Assembly (NCBI RefSeq): GCF_001467955.1 | Contig: NZ_LNYR01000021.1 | Location: 19,910-83,909 of the forward strand | DNA from: Legionella quateirensis | Lineage (GTDB): Bacteria; Pseudomonadota; Gammaproteobacteria; Legionellales; Legionellaceae | Length of the DNA stretch: 64,000 nt | Direction: 5' to 3' | Shown here: positions 53,959 to 62,939 of the stretch, one piece after another | How positions within the stretch are numbered: position 1 is the first letter of the stretch | Layout: the number at the start of each line of letters is the position of its first letter | Position numbers and translations under genes: made by a program | Notes under the pieces: generated by a model | What the model was told of the DNA's origin: nothing | Database searches by the model: none | What the model saw: only the letters and a program-made list of their open reading frames with translations

Positions 53959-54163
53959 TTGGAATTAGTTCTGAATTTTAAAATAAGGCTTAATATAATT
54001 CATGGGCAACAAATGATCAACATGGCCAGATATAAAATACTTCTGGATACAAAAAATTTGAAATAAATATACCTGACACACCCAAATTATGTTCGTAATT
54101 TGAACAAATGCATACAAAAGCCTATTATTAATAATGGTATATTAGTGAAGGCTGATTTAAACC

Positions 54164-54928
54164 ATGTCCAATAAAATGAATCTACCTAATCAGCAACAAT
54201 TACTTTATCAGTTGATCACAAGTGAAGAGCGTTATCAAAATTTCATGAATGCTACAACAGATGCCATTTTTATACATAATTTAAATGGAGTTATTCTGGA
54301 TGTGAACAATGAAGCATGCATCACTTTAGGTTATTCTCGTAAAGAACTCATTAATTCTTATGCATGGGAAATTGAGATTGCCATTAATAAAGAAACAATC
54401 AAACAAAATATAATAAAATTATCTTATGGACCTTTAAATTTGGAAGGCCTGCACAGAAGAAAAGATGGAACAACCTTTCCTGTAGATGTTCGATTGAGTA
54501 TGTTTAGTACTATGGGTGAACAATTTATCTTGGCTATCGTTAGAGATATATCAGAGCAGAAACGTGCGGAATCGACTATAAGAAAATTAACTCGTGCTTT
54601 GGACCAAAGTCCAGTATTAATTATAATAACTGATAAAGCGGGCACAATTGACTACGTTAATGAACGAGTAAGTGAGAAAACAGGTTATAATTATCGCGAA
54701 ATTATCGGCCAAAACTTCCTAACCTTACAATCAGAAAAAACCCCTATAAAACATTATAAATCTGTTTTAGAACATTTAGCCAAAGGGAAAGAATGGCGTG
54801 GAACCATGTTAATCAAAACTAAAAAGGGTGAATATCAGCAGCTCTCAGTAATTTTTTCACCATTACGTGATGAAACAAATAAAGAGATCATTCAATATTT
54901 AATTATAATGGAAGAAGTTTCCAGGTAA
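54164..54928 (+). CDS. PAS-PAS sensory protein without output domain
   Basis: 254-aa cytoplasmic protein made of two PAS domains: the first about residues 20-133 with a DISEQKRAE linker, and the second about 145-252 with DYVNERVSEKTGYNYREIIGQNF. No histidine kinase, GGDEF, EAL or DNA-binding region follows; the frame ends at EEVSR and nothing protein-like continues the same way downstream. It may partner with another signalling protein. Alternatively it is a truncated relic of a larger sensor. The start is likely ATG 54164, with ATG 54176 as an alternative. Confidence 0.8.
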   Translation: MSNKMNLPNQQQLLYQLITSEERYQNFMNATTDAIFIHNLNGVILDVNNEACITLGYSRKELINSYAWEIEIAINKETIKQNIIKLSYGPLNLEGLHRRKDGTTFPVDVRLSMFSTMGEQFILAIVRDISEQKRAESTIRKLTRALDQSPVLIIITDKAGTIDYVNERVSEKTGYNYREIIGQNFLTLQSEKTPIKHYKSVLEHLAKGKEWRGTMLIKTKKGEYQQLSVIFSPLRDETNKEIIQYLIIMEEVSR

Positions 54929-55229
54929 AACGATTGAAGCAAATGCAAGTCTGATTAATTCCCTCATAATTTTTAACGCCAAACATGTATTTATTTAAGC
55001 CATAGAACAGATTAATCAATTATTGAAAATAATGATCATTTTATGTAGACATTAGTCAAAAGCTTTGTTAAAGATATACCTGATTTATGTCATTTTACCA
55101 AGTCAGAAGCATAAATCACGTAATCAACCGTCTAATAATGAAAGTACAGGAGGACTTCATTTTTTCTTAAGTATTTTATGCATATAATCTAATTATTGAT
55201 CAAAATGAATATTTAAACGGAGTAGCCTG
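54929..55229. promoter_or_regulatory. Intergenic region with promoter elements for the protease gene
   Basis: 301 bases without an ORF. TATAAT at 55183-55188 is a likely -10 for the following gene, with no good -35 element (the region is T-rich). GGAG lies about 8 bases before the ATG at 55230. Upstream, AATGATCATT near 55030-55040 is a perfect 10-bp palindrome of unknown role. Confidence 0.5.
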
Positions 55230-56750
55230 ATGGCATTAAGCGATAAAATAAAACGTGAGAGTTATAACTCTCTGGTGCGTGTATACGAGGATCGGTTAAA
55301 TGAAACAGACAAACAGCTACTGAGTCTCATTAATGATTTTGCCGCTGATGATGATATAGCCTTACATCTTCAAGATAAGGCTATTACTGATTATTTAATT
55401 GATCAAATTAAACAGGCTAAATCAGAGAAAAATGATGATATTTCTGGAGCATCAAACCTGATTTACGGAGCAGTTATTAATATCATGGAGACCCATTCGC
55501 AAACGAATAGAAAAAGACACAGTAATCAAGGACGTTTCGATCAATCAGGACTGCATCTTCGCTCCGCCAGAGATCAAATGCAAGATCATGACATGACTTT
55601 ATTGATGCCCAAATCGACTGGCAATATTTCAGTTATGGCGGTACTTAATCGCTATGATCAAAGCTCAGCTTTAGCCATTCAAGATGTTCTGGCAAGTGAG
55701 ATTTTCAATGAAAATATTCAGCACATTATTATTCCTATTGGTCCAGGACACTGGCGTGGAGCGTACTTAACCAAACCATCAGAAGATGAAGTACTGTACG
55801 AGCTTGAATTATTCGACCCTTATGGCGGTTCAGGCGCATCAGCAATCAAAGACTATACACTGAAATTGTTGGAGCAATGTGGCATACACAGAGAATTAAT
55901 CAGCATAAAATATTCTGGTCCCAAACACCCACAAGGAGATGCCTATTCCTGTGGCGATTTTACCTGCGCGCACAGTCACAAAAAAATGCAAGAGCTGGGC
56001 GCACCTAAAGGTTCCTATAATAAAAATTTAATTGAAACTCTTGATAATTTAGGAAATCAAGATGATGTACTCAGATTGGCCACTCGTGATGAAATCCAGC
56101 TGATACTGGAAGGTCCAAGAGTTAGTCAATCGCATATAGAGCCTATAGTTTCTAATGATGTGACAACCAACACACAGGAACAGACTAAATCACCTATACT
56201 ACCGATACCTACACCACCTGTGAAACAGGATTCTTCACCTCTAGCTCATACCGATACCCCGGCAAATGGCAAGATAACACCTGAAGTAGAAATTAAAAGG
56301 GAACTTGAAACAGGTGTTCCAGATCCAGAAGATAAAAAAACCCAGAGCGCAAATCTGCCTTCTGGGGTTCGAATTGGCATTGAAGCAGGCAGTATCGCAG
56401 GATCGACTGGAATCGGGGCACTGATTGGCGGACTCATTGGCTTTTTTGCGTTTCCAGTAGTTGGCGCTCTGGTCGGCTCGTTGGTGGGTGCCGGAATTGG
56501 CGCATTATTATCATCTGCAGCAGTAGGGTTAGGTCGCCTTTTTTGGAGTGATGATACGGTCAACCATCAAGAACCTTCATTAAAATCAGATAGTAACGAG
56601 GCATCCCAATCCAGATCCCACTCAATTACAGATCGATCAAAGCAAGATCCGGAACCGATGTTCAGTCCTCCTCTGTTCAGAACAGCTTCTCCACAAACGT
56701 CCGGTGAAAAGGACGCTACTGTAGAAAATAGACAAGAGGGCCCAAAATAA
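55230..56750 (+). CDS. Ulp1/SENP-like (CE clan) cysteine protease with membrane segment, candidate effector
   Basis: 506-aa protein. Residues about 130-250 carry the full CE-clan layout: His174 in GPGHWRGAYL, Asp196 in ELFDPYGG, Gln235 in HPQGDAYSC (oxyanion), and nucleophile Cys241 in SCGDF. This matches the H-D-Q-C order of Ulp1/SENP, bacterial ubiquitin/SUMO-like proteases and ChlaDub-type enzymes. The N-terminal 125 residues are helical. After a Pro/Thr-rich linker (300-370) comes a Gly/Ala-rich hydrophobic region (about 381-439, many GxxxG spacings) that could insert in a membrane, and then a polar Ser-rich tail. There is no signal peptide. Legionella proteins with this fold act on host ubiquitin or SUMO-like modifiers, but the substrate here is inferred only from the fold. 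It is convergent with pepN. Confidence 0.75.
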   Translation: MALSDKIKRESYNSLVRVYEDRLNETDKQLLSLINDFAADDDIALHLQDKAITDYLIDQIKQAKSEKNDDISGASNLIYGAVINIMETHSQTNRKRHSNQGRFDQSGLHLRSARDQMQDHDMTLLMPKSTGNISVMAVLNRYDQSSALAIQDVLASEIFNENIQHIIIPIGPGHWRGAYLTKPSEDEVLYELELFDPYGGSGASAIKDYTLKLLEQCGIHRELISIKYSGPKHPQGDAYSCGDFTCAHSHKKMQELGAPKGSYNKNLIETLDNLGNQDDVLRLATRDEIQLILEGPRVSQSHIEPIVSNDVTTNTQEQTKSPILPIPTPPVKQDSSPLAHTDTPANGKITPEVEIKRELETGVPDPEDKKTQSANLPSGVRIGIEAGSIAGSTGIGALIGGLIGFFAFPVVGALVGSLVGAGIGALLSSAAVGLGRLFWSDDTVNHQEPSLKSDSNEASQSRSHSITDRSKQDPEPMFSPPLFRTASPQTSGEKDATVENRQEGPK

Positions 56751-56760
56751 AGGGTACTCA

Positions 56761-56794
56761 ACAGGCTCAACTGATGCGTTTCAATTGAGCCTGT
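56761..56794. terminator. Hairpin between the convergent protease and pepN genes
   Basis: ACAGGCTCAA (56761-56770) and TTGAGCCTGT (56785-56794) form a perfect 10-bp stem, and TGA/TCA can extend it inward. There is no T-tract on either side, so termination is plausible but not classical. It would act on both strands. Confidence 0.6.
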
Positions 56795-56819
56795 ATACCT
56801 CCCTGTAAGCCTACAATCT

Positions 56820-59411
56820 TCAGCCGATGACCAAACTCTTGTCCACTACTTCACGCAAGTCACGAGATAAATCATGCTTTGCCAACTGCTCAAGTTGATT
56901 TTTCATTAATGCTTGTCTTGATTGATCATAACGTTGCCAACGGGTGAACGGCGTTGCCAGGCGAGCAGCGATTTGAGGATTTAATTTATCGACGGTCAAT
57001 AACATCTCGCTCAAAAATTGATAACCACTTCCATCAACCGCATGGAAATTACGAGGATTGGCCATACAGAATGCCCCTATAACTGAGCGTACTTTATTGG
57101 GATTTTTAATACTGAATGCCGGATGGTTCAATAATTGTTTGACATGACTTAGCGCTTCAGGTAATTCTGAGGCAGCCTGTAAAGCAAACCATTTGTCCAG
57201 TACGAGTTCATCCTGAGACCATTGCTGATAAAAATCATCAATAGCCTTGACCCGGCTATCCTCATCAGCAGAATTCACCAATAAAGCAAAACCAGCAATT
57301 TGATCCGTCATTGTTTTGGCTAAAGCAAATTGTTGTTTACAGGATTCCAGATTGGCTTGTTCATTCGCTTTCATCAACAGCCACAAGCATACATTGCGTA
57401 ATTTTCTTCGTCCATAAGCCTGACCATACATTTGATGATCTTCTGCTTGCCATAACTGCTTATAAACCTGAAGCAAAGAATCATATAAACGAATGCCCAG
57501 CTGTTTGCGAAAATGATCGCGCACGGCTTCTACCAGACTGACATCAACCCGTTTCAAAGAGGACGCAACTTCTTCAAAGCCAGGAGGAGTTAATAATTCA
57601 GCTCGCAAATCAGCATCCAGTGATTCATCAAGTAATACATGCTCAAATGCGGATATCAAAGCCTCAGGAATATGCCATTGAGTTGATGGCTGATTTAAAC
57701 AGTCATTAATACAATTTAATACCAAGCGTTGTGCGGCATCCCACTTGGCATAGCCATCTGTCTCATATCGTAACAGAAATAATAAATCGTCCTGAGTCAA
57801 TTCATCCTTTAAACGGATGGGAGCTGAAAACTCACGTAATAATGAAACAACCGGTTTTTCACTTAAGCCAGCGAACACAAAACTCTGCTCACTTTCTTTC
57901 AGTTCTAAAATATCATTATCGACAGGCAACATGTGACCTTTTGAATCAAATAATGCAATCCTAATGGGAATATGAAATGGTTTTTTATCATGACAGTCTG
58001 GTGTCGGTTGACAACTTTGCTGCATAGTCAATGTTAAACGTCCATTAGTGTAATCGGATTGAACCAGGACTTCAGGAGTACCGGCTTGACTGTACCAGCG
58101 TTTAAATTGAGTCAGATTGACGCCATTCGCATCTTCCATAGCTGAAACAAAATCATCTATAGTAACCGCCTGACCATCATGTCGTTTAAAATAAAGATCC
58201 ATGCCGCGCCGATACCCTTCCTTTCCTAACAGAGTGTGCTGCATGCGAATGACTTCCGCTCCTTTATTGTAAATGGTTGCTGTATAAAAATTATTGATTT
58301 CCTGATACGACTCCGGTCTTACAGGATGTGCCATACTTCCTGCATCCTCAGGAAATTGTTGGCTGCGTAATGCTTTTACATCCATAATTCGGTTGACATC
58401 CCTTGAATTCATATCACGGGAAAATTCCTGATCACGAAATACCGTTAATCCTTCCTTTAAACTTAATTGAAACCAGTCTCTACACGTCACCCGGTTCCCT
58501 GTCCAATTATGGAAATATTCATGGGCAACAACTCCCTCAACATCGGCAAAATCTTGATCTGTTGCTGTATCTGGCCGAGCAAGAATGTATTTTGAATTAA
58601 AGATATTTAATCCTTTATTTTCCATGGCACCCATATTGAAATCGCTTACCGCGACTATCATAAAAATATCCAGATCATATTCTCGGCCATAGACTTCTTC
58701 ATCCCATTTCATCGATTTCTTCAATGATTCCATGGCATGAGCGCATTTATCTTCATTCCCTGGTTCAACATAAATACGCAAATCCACATTTCGACCAGAA
58801 CAAGTGATAAATTCATCACGAATACATGCTAAATCACCGGCCACCAAAGCAAACAGATAAGAAGGCTTCTTGAACGGATCCTGCCAGACAACCCAATGAC
58901 GACCATCAGGTGTTGAGCCAGAATCCACTAAATTTCCATTGGATAATAAAACTGGATACTGCTTTTTATCGGCAGATATCGTGGTAGTGTAGGTTGCTAA
59001 TACATCTGGCCGGTCTGGAAAATAGGTAATGCGTCTAAACCCTTCCGCTTCACATTGAGTACAAAATAAATGATTTGAACGATAAAGCCCTGATAATTTG
59101 GTATTATTTTGAGGTTGAATTCTTGTCACTATCTCAAGAGTTATTTCATCTGGACACTGGTCAATACTCAATACGTCATCATCCAAGGTGTAGTCAGATG
59201 GTTCAAGCAACCTGCCGTTCATCTGTATCTGAACAAGTTCTAATTCATCACCATACAACACCAGGGCGCCTTTATGCTGGCGATTTAATGTCACTCTACT
59301 TTTAACTAAAGCATGGTCATCATATAAATCAAAATTTAAATCTACAGTACCAACTGTAAAAGAAGGGGCTTGGTAATTTTTCAAGTAAATGGTAGTGTCT
59401 GGCATGGTCAT
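56820..59411 (-). CDS. pepN: Aminopeptidase N
   Basis: 863-aa M1 family zinc aminopeptidase that removes N-terminal residues from peptides in the cytoplasm (E. coli 870 aa). The GAMEN exopeptidase motif is in MGAMENKGLNIFN, the zinc motif is HEYFHNWTGNRVTC followed by the second glutamate in LKEGLTVFRDQEF, and the C-terminal alpha-helical domain is complete. GGA precedes the ATG by about 5 bases. It would provide amino acids from imported peptides, a role complementary to the POT transporter. Confidence 0.97.
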   Translation of the reverse strand: MTMPDTTIYLKNYQAPSFTVGTVDLNFDLYDDHALVKSRVTLNRQHKGALVLYGDELELVQIQMNGRLLEPSDYTLDDDVLSIDQCPDEITLEIVTRIQPQNNTKLSGLYRSNHLFCTQCEAEGFRRITYFPDRPDVLATYTTTISADKKQYPVLLSNGNLVDSGSTPDGRHWVVWQDPFKKPSYLFALVAGDLACIRDEFITCSGRNVDLRIYVEPGNEDKCAHAMESLKKSMKWDEEVYGREYDLDIFMIVAVSDFNMGAMENKGLNIFNSKYILARPDTATDQDFADVEGVVAHEYFHNWTGNRVTCRDWFQLSLKEGLTVFRDQEFSRDMNSRDVNRIMDVKALRSQQFPEDAGSMAHPVRPESYQEINNFYTATIYNKGAEVIRMQHTLLGKEGYRRGMDLYFKRHDGQAVTIDDFVSAMEDANGVNLTQFKRWYSQAGTPEVLVQSDYTNGRLTLTMQQSCQPTPDCHDKKPFHIPIRIALFDSKGHMLPVDNDILELKESEQSFVFAGLSEKPVVSLLREFSAPIRLKDELTQDDLLFLLRYETDGYAKWDAAQRLVLNCINDCLNQPSTQWHIPEALISAFEHVLLDESLDADLRAELLTPPGFEEVASSLKRVDVSLVEAVRDHFRKQLGIRLYDSLLQVYKQLWQAEDHQMYGQAYGRRKLRNVCLWLLMKANEQANLESCKQQFALAKTMTDQIAGFALLVNSADEDSRVKAIDDFYQQWSQDELVLDKWFALQAASELPEALSHVKQLLNHPAFSIKNPNKVRSVIGAFCMANPRNFHAVDGSGYQFLSEMLLTVDKLNPQIAARLATPFTRWQRYDQSRQALMKNQLEQLAKHDLSRDLREVVDKSLVIG

Positions 59412-59475
59412 TGCATTCCTATAAAAAAAACATATAGTTTATTGATTTATGTATCAAATTAATTTGTTTAGTCTA

Positions 59476-59482
59476 CTATACT
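59476..59482 (+). promoter_or_regulatory. Possible sigma-S -10 element upstream of yeaG
   Basis: CTATACT at 59476-59482, in the context TCTACTATACTAAG, equals the sigma-S-preferred -10 heptamer. In E. coli yeaG is stress and RpoS controlled, which makes this attractive. The leader would then be about 110 bases. A TATAAT at 59539-59544 is an alternative -10 with no good -35. Confidence 0.35.
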
Positions 59483-59596
59483 AAGAAATAAAAGAAGTTA
59501 TTTGTTGGTTTTACCAGCGATAAGAAAAAAATGCAAAATATAATAATAAAGAATCACGTTATATCCTGAACAAGGATAAGTAAAAGGGGATGGCAC

Positions 59597-61528
59597 ATGA
59601 ATACACACGATTTTTTAGCCGGCTATACCAAACGCTTTGTTGATAACAAAGAAGAGGATATGAGTCTGGACGAGTACCTGGAGTTATGCAAAACGGATCC
59701 TTCAGCATATGCCAACCCGGCAGAACGTTTACTTATGGCCATTGGTGAACCCGAATTGATTGATACTCGGCACGACCCAATATTATCGCGAATATTCTCC
59801 AATAAAATAATTCATCAATATGCTGTATTCAAAGAATTTTATGGAATGGAAGAACCCATAGAACAGATCGTTGGTTTCTTAAAACACGCGGCTCAAGGGC
59901 TTGAAGAAACAAAACAGGTTCTATATCTGCTCGGTCCTGTCGGTGGCGGTAAATCCTCTATTGCTGAAAAATTAAAAGATTTAATGGAAAAAACTCCTTT
60001 CTATGCCATCAAAGGCTCTCCCGTATTTGAATCACCACTTTCCTTGTTTAACCCACAGGAAGATGGTGAATTACTTAACGAGCGTTTTGGTATCCCTACC
60101 CGATACTTACGCTATCTGATGTCTCCCTGGGCGGTTAAACGATTGCAGGAATTTAATGGAGACATTAGTAAATTCAGAGTAATTAAAATTAAACCTTCCC
60201 GTCTGAAACAGATTGCTGTTGCCAAAACAGAGCCGGGTGATGAAAACAATCAGGATATATCTTCGTTGGTGGGTAAAGTAGACATCCGTAAACTCGAAGA
60301 ATTCTCTCAGGATGACCCGGATGCATACAGTTATTCTGGTGGACTTTGCCGGGCTAACCGCGGTTTATTAGAATTCGTTGAAATGTTCAAAGCCCCTATC
60401 AAAGTTCTGCATCCCTTATTAACCGCGACTCAGGAAGGCAATTACAATGCAACAGAAGGATTATCCGCCATACCGTTTGAAGGGATAATTCTGGCTCACT
60501 CAAACGAATCCGAATGGCAAACCTTCAGAAATAATAAAAATAATGAAGCCTTTATCGATAGAATCAATATAGTCAAGGTTCCCTATTGTCTGCGTGTCTC
60601 AGAAGAAATAAAAATTTATCAAAAACTTATAGACAACAGCTCGCTGGCCAAAGCACATTGCGCACCTGGTACTTTAGACATGCTGGCACAATTTTCCGTA
60701 TTAACCCGATTGAAAGAACCACAAAATTCAAGCATTTACTCTAAAATGCGTGTATATAACGGTGAAAGTTTAAAAGACACCGATCCAAAGGCAAAATCCT
60801 ATCAGGAATATCGTGACTTTGCCGGTGTCGATGAAGGAATGAGCGGAATTTCCACTCGTTTTGCCTTTAAAATACTGTCCAAAGTATTCAATTTTGATCA
60901 CAGTGAAATTGCTGCGAACCCGGTTCATTTGATGTACGTACTGGAACGGCAAATTGAACAAGAGCAATTTCCGCAAGAAGTTCACGAAATCTACCTGAGC
61001 TTCATTAAAGAATATTTAGCGGCCAAGTACGTTGAATTTATTGGTAAAGAAATACAAACAGCTTATCTCGAATCTTATTCTGAATACGGACAGAACATTT
61101 TCGATCGCTACATCACTTATGCGGACTTCTGGATACAAGATCAAGATTACAGAGATCCGGATACAGGCGAGATATTTGATAGAGGATTATTAAACCTTGA
61201 ACTGGAAAAAATTGAAAAACCGGCTGGTATTTCCAATCCTAAAGATTTCCGTAACGAAGTAGTCAATTTCGTATTGAGAGCAAGAGCCAATAATAGAGGC
61301 AAGAATCCGGTATGGAACAGTTATGAGAAATTAAAATCGGTCATTGAGAAAAAAATGTTTACCAATACCGAGGATTTGTTACCGGTTATTTCATTCAATG
61401 CAAAAGCATCTGAAGACGATAAGAAAAAACATGAGGAGTTTATTTCTCGCATGGTAGAAAAAGGCTACACACGAAAACAAGTTCGGTTACTTTGTGAGTG
61501 GTACTTACGGGTACGTAAATCGCAATAA
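59597..61528 (+). CDS. yeaG: PrkA-type serine protein kinase (YeaG)
   Basis: 643-aa soluble protein made of an AAA domain with Walker A LLGPVGGGKSSIAEKLK (near residue 115) and a C-terminal PrkA domain that resembles kinases. The gene trio yeaG-yeaH-ycgB acts in nutrient and stress responses in Enterobacteria; the molecular target is not settled. AGGGGA lies about 7 bases before the ATG. It is the first gene of the yeaG-yeaH-spoVR set. Confidence 0.93.
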   Translation: MNTHDFLAGYTKRFVDNKEEDMSLDEYLELCKTDPSAYANPAERLLMAIGEPELIDTRHDPILSRIFSNKIIHQYAVFKEFYGMEEPIEQIVGFLKHAAQGLEETKQVLYLLGPVGGGKSSIAEKLKDLMEKTPFYAIKGSPVFESPLSLFNPQEDGELLNERFGIPTRYLRYLMSPWAVKRLQEFNGDISKFRVIKIKPSRLKQIAVAKTEPGDENNQDISSLVGKVDIRKLEEFSQDDPDAYSYSGGLCRANRGLLEFVEMFKAPIKVLHPLLTATQEGNYNATEGLSAIPFEGIILAHSNESEWQTFRNNKNNEAFIDRINIVKVPYCLRVSEEIKIYQKLIDNSSLAKAHCAPGTLDMLAQFSVLTRLKEPQNSSIYSKMRVYNGESLKDTDPKAKSYQEYRDFAGVDEGMSGISTRFAFKILSKVFNFDHSEIAANPVHLMYVLERQIEQEQFPQEVHEIYLSFIKEYLAAKYVEFIGKEIQTAYLESYSEYGQNIFDRYITYADFWIQDQDYRDPDTGEIFDRGLLNLELEKIEKPAGISNPKDFRNEVVNFVLRARANNRGKNPVWNSYEKLKSVIEKKMFTNTEDLLPVISFNAKASEDDKKKHEEFISRMVEKGYTRKQVRLLCEWYLRVRKSQ

Positions 61529-61562
61529 GGGTCTAAACCATAACTTAAATGTTATGAAAACA

Positions 61563-61632
61563 GTCAAGGTTGGGCTTCCTGAGTAACAATTTACCCAGGC
61601 GACAAGAGAACACAATCTCCCTCAACCTTGAC
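61563..61632 (+). repeat. Long inverted repeat in the yeaG-yeaH spacer
   Basis: GTCAAGGTTG (61563-61572) and CAACCTTGAC (61623-61632) are perfect 10-base inverted copies with a 50-base loop, in the 145-base gap between yeaG and yeaH. A small ACCTT/AAGGT hairpin lies just downstream. The mRNA leader of yeaH could fold here, as an RNA processing site or a translational control. Confidence 0.6.
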
Positions 61633-61673
61633 CAAAATAAACCTTACCCTGTGCAAGGTGTGGAGCAACTATT

Positions 61674-62939
61674 ATGTCGCAACTGATTGATAGACGACAA
61701 AATGCCGGCAAAAAAAGTACGGTTAACCGCCAACGCTTTTTACGCCGCTACAAAAATCAAATTAAACGAGCCGTGTCCGACGCCGTTGGTAAGCGAAGTA
61801 TTACTGAAATCGACCAGGGTGAACAAATTACCATTCCGGCCAAGGATATATCTGAACCCATGTTCCATCGTGGCCAAGGGGGGCATATAGAACGAGTTTT
61901 GCCGGGTAATGATAATTTTATTACCGGAGACCGTATAAAAAGACCTAATGGCGGTGGATCAGGAGGAGATGGAGGTAATGCCAGCGATAGCGGTGAAGGA
62001 GAGGACAATTTCGTTTTTGAACTCTCTCGTGAAGAATTTTTAGAGCTCTATTTTGAAGATTTGGAATTGCCTGATTTGGTAAAAAAAGAACTGGCGCGCA
62101 TCAGCACGTATAAAACCGTCAGAGCTGGAGTGACTACCAGTGGTATTCCTAATAATATCAACGTGCTACGCTCAATGAAACAGGCTACTGGACGACGAGT
62201 TGCCCTGGCTTCACCCTATAAAAGACAACTGAGAGAAACAGAAGAAGAACTGGCTCGCCTTAAAGAACTCTCCAATCCTGATGCAGTTGAGCTATCAAGA
62301 CTGGAAAGAGACATCGAATTTTACAAGAAAAAGATACAAACAGTGCCTTTTATAGACACCATTGATCTCCGCTATAATCATCGCGTCCGTATCGCCGCCC
62401 CGTCTACCCAGGCCGTCATGTTTTGTGTGATGGACGTATCAGGATCAATGGATGAAGCAAAAAAGGACATAGCAAAACGGTTCTTTATTTTGCTGTATAT
62501 GTTTCTCACCAAAAATTATGAAAAAATTGAATTGGTTTTTATTCGTCACCATACTTCAGCAAAAGAAGTCAATGAAGAAGAGTTTTTTTACTCTCGTGAA
62601 ACAGGGGGTACGGTAGTTTCCAGCGCCCTGGAGTTATTAAATACCATAATAGAGGCACGTTACCCTCCTCAGGCATGGAACATCTATGTGGCGCAAGCTT
62701 CTGATGGCGACAACTGGAATGCGGATTCACCCTATTGCCAGGAGTTACTGCAGGAAAAAATTATGCCCTTACTGCAGTATTTTGCTTATATTGAAATTAT
62801 GCCTCGGCATCATCAAAGTCTCTGGGAAGTATACCAACAAGTGAAAGAGCGATACCCAAACTTTGCGATGGAAAATATTGATAACGTAGCCGATATTTAT
62901 CCAGTATTTCGCGAATTATTTAAGAGGAAAACTGCATGA
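61674..62939 (+). CDS. yeaH: YeaH/YhbH family (UPF0229) protein
   Basis: 421-aa protein that works with YeaG. The N-terminus is basic (RRQNAGKKSTVNRQRFLRRYK), a Gly/Asp-rich flexible stretch (about 90-110) precedes a coiled region, and a VWA-like domain starts near FCVMDVSGSMDEAKKD, which holds a DxSxS metal site. It is homologous to Bacillus YhbH of sporulation clusters. It overlaps the spoVR-family start by 4 bases (ATGA), so the two are translationally coupled. Confidence 0.94.
   Translation: MSQLIDRRQNAGKKSTVNRQRFLRRYKNQIKRAVSDAVGKRSITEIDQGEQITIPAKDISEPMFHRGQGGHIERVLPGNDNFITGDRIKRPNGGGSGGDGGNASDSGEGEDNFVFELSREEFLELYFEDLELPDLVKKELARISTYKTVRAGVTTSGIPNNINVLRSMKQATGRRVALASPYKRQLRETEEELARLKELSNPDAVELSRLERDIEFYKKKIQTVPFIDTIDLRYNHRVRIAAPSTQAVMFCVMDVSGSMDEAKKDIAKRFFILLYMFLTKNYEKIELVFIRHHTSAKEVNEEEFFYSRETGGTVVSSALELLNTIIEARYPPQAWNIYVAQASDGDNWNADSPYCQELLQEKIMPLLQYFAYIEIMPRHHQSLWEVYQQVKERYPNFAMENIDNVADIYPVFRELFKRKTA

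Noticed and set aside
55026-55045. Second Fur box near AATGATCATT
   Set aside because: Only a 10-bp palindrome is present; the 19-bp symmetry seen at 41043-41061 is missing.
55160-55190. Possible PmrA box (CTTAAGTAT) upstream of the Ulp1-like protease
   Set aside because: Only the first half-site partly fits the tandem cTTAATatT consensus; the second half does not match.
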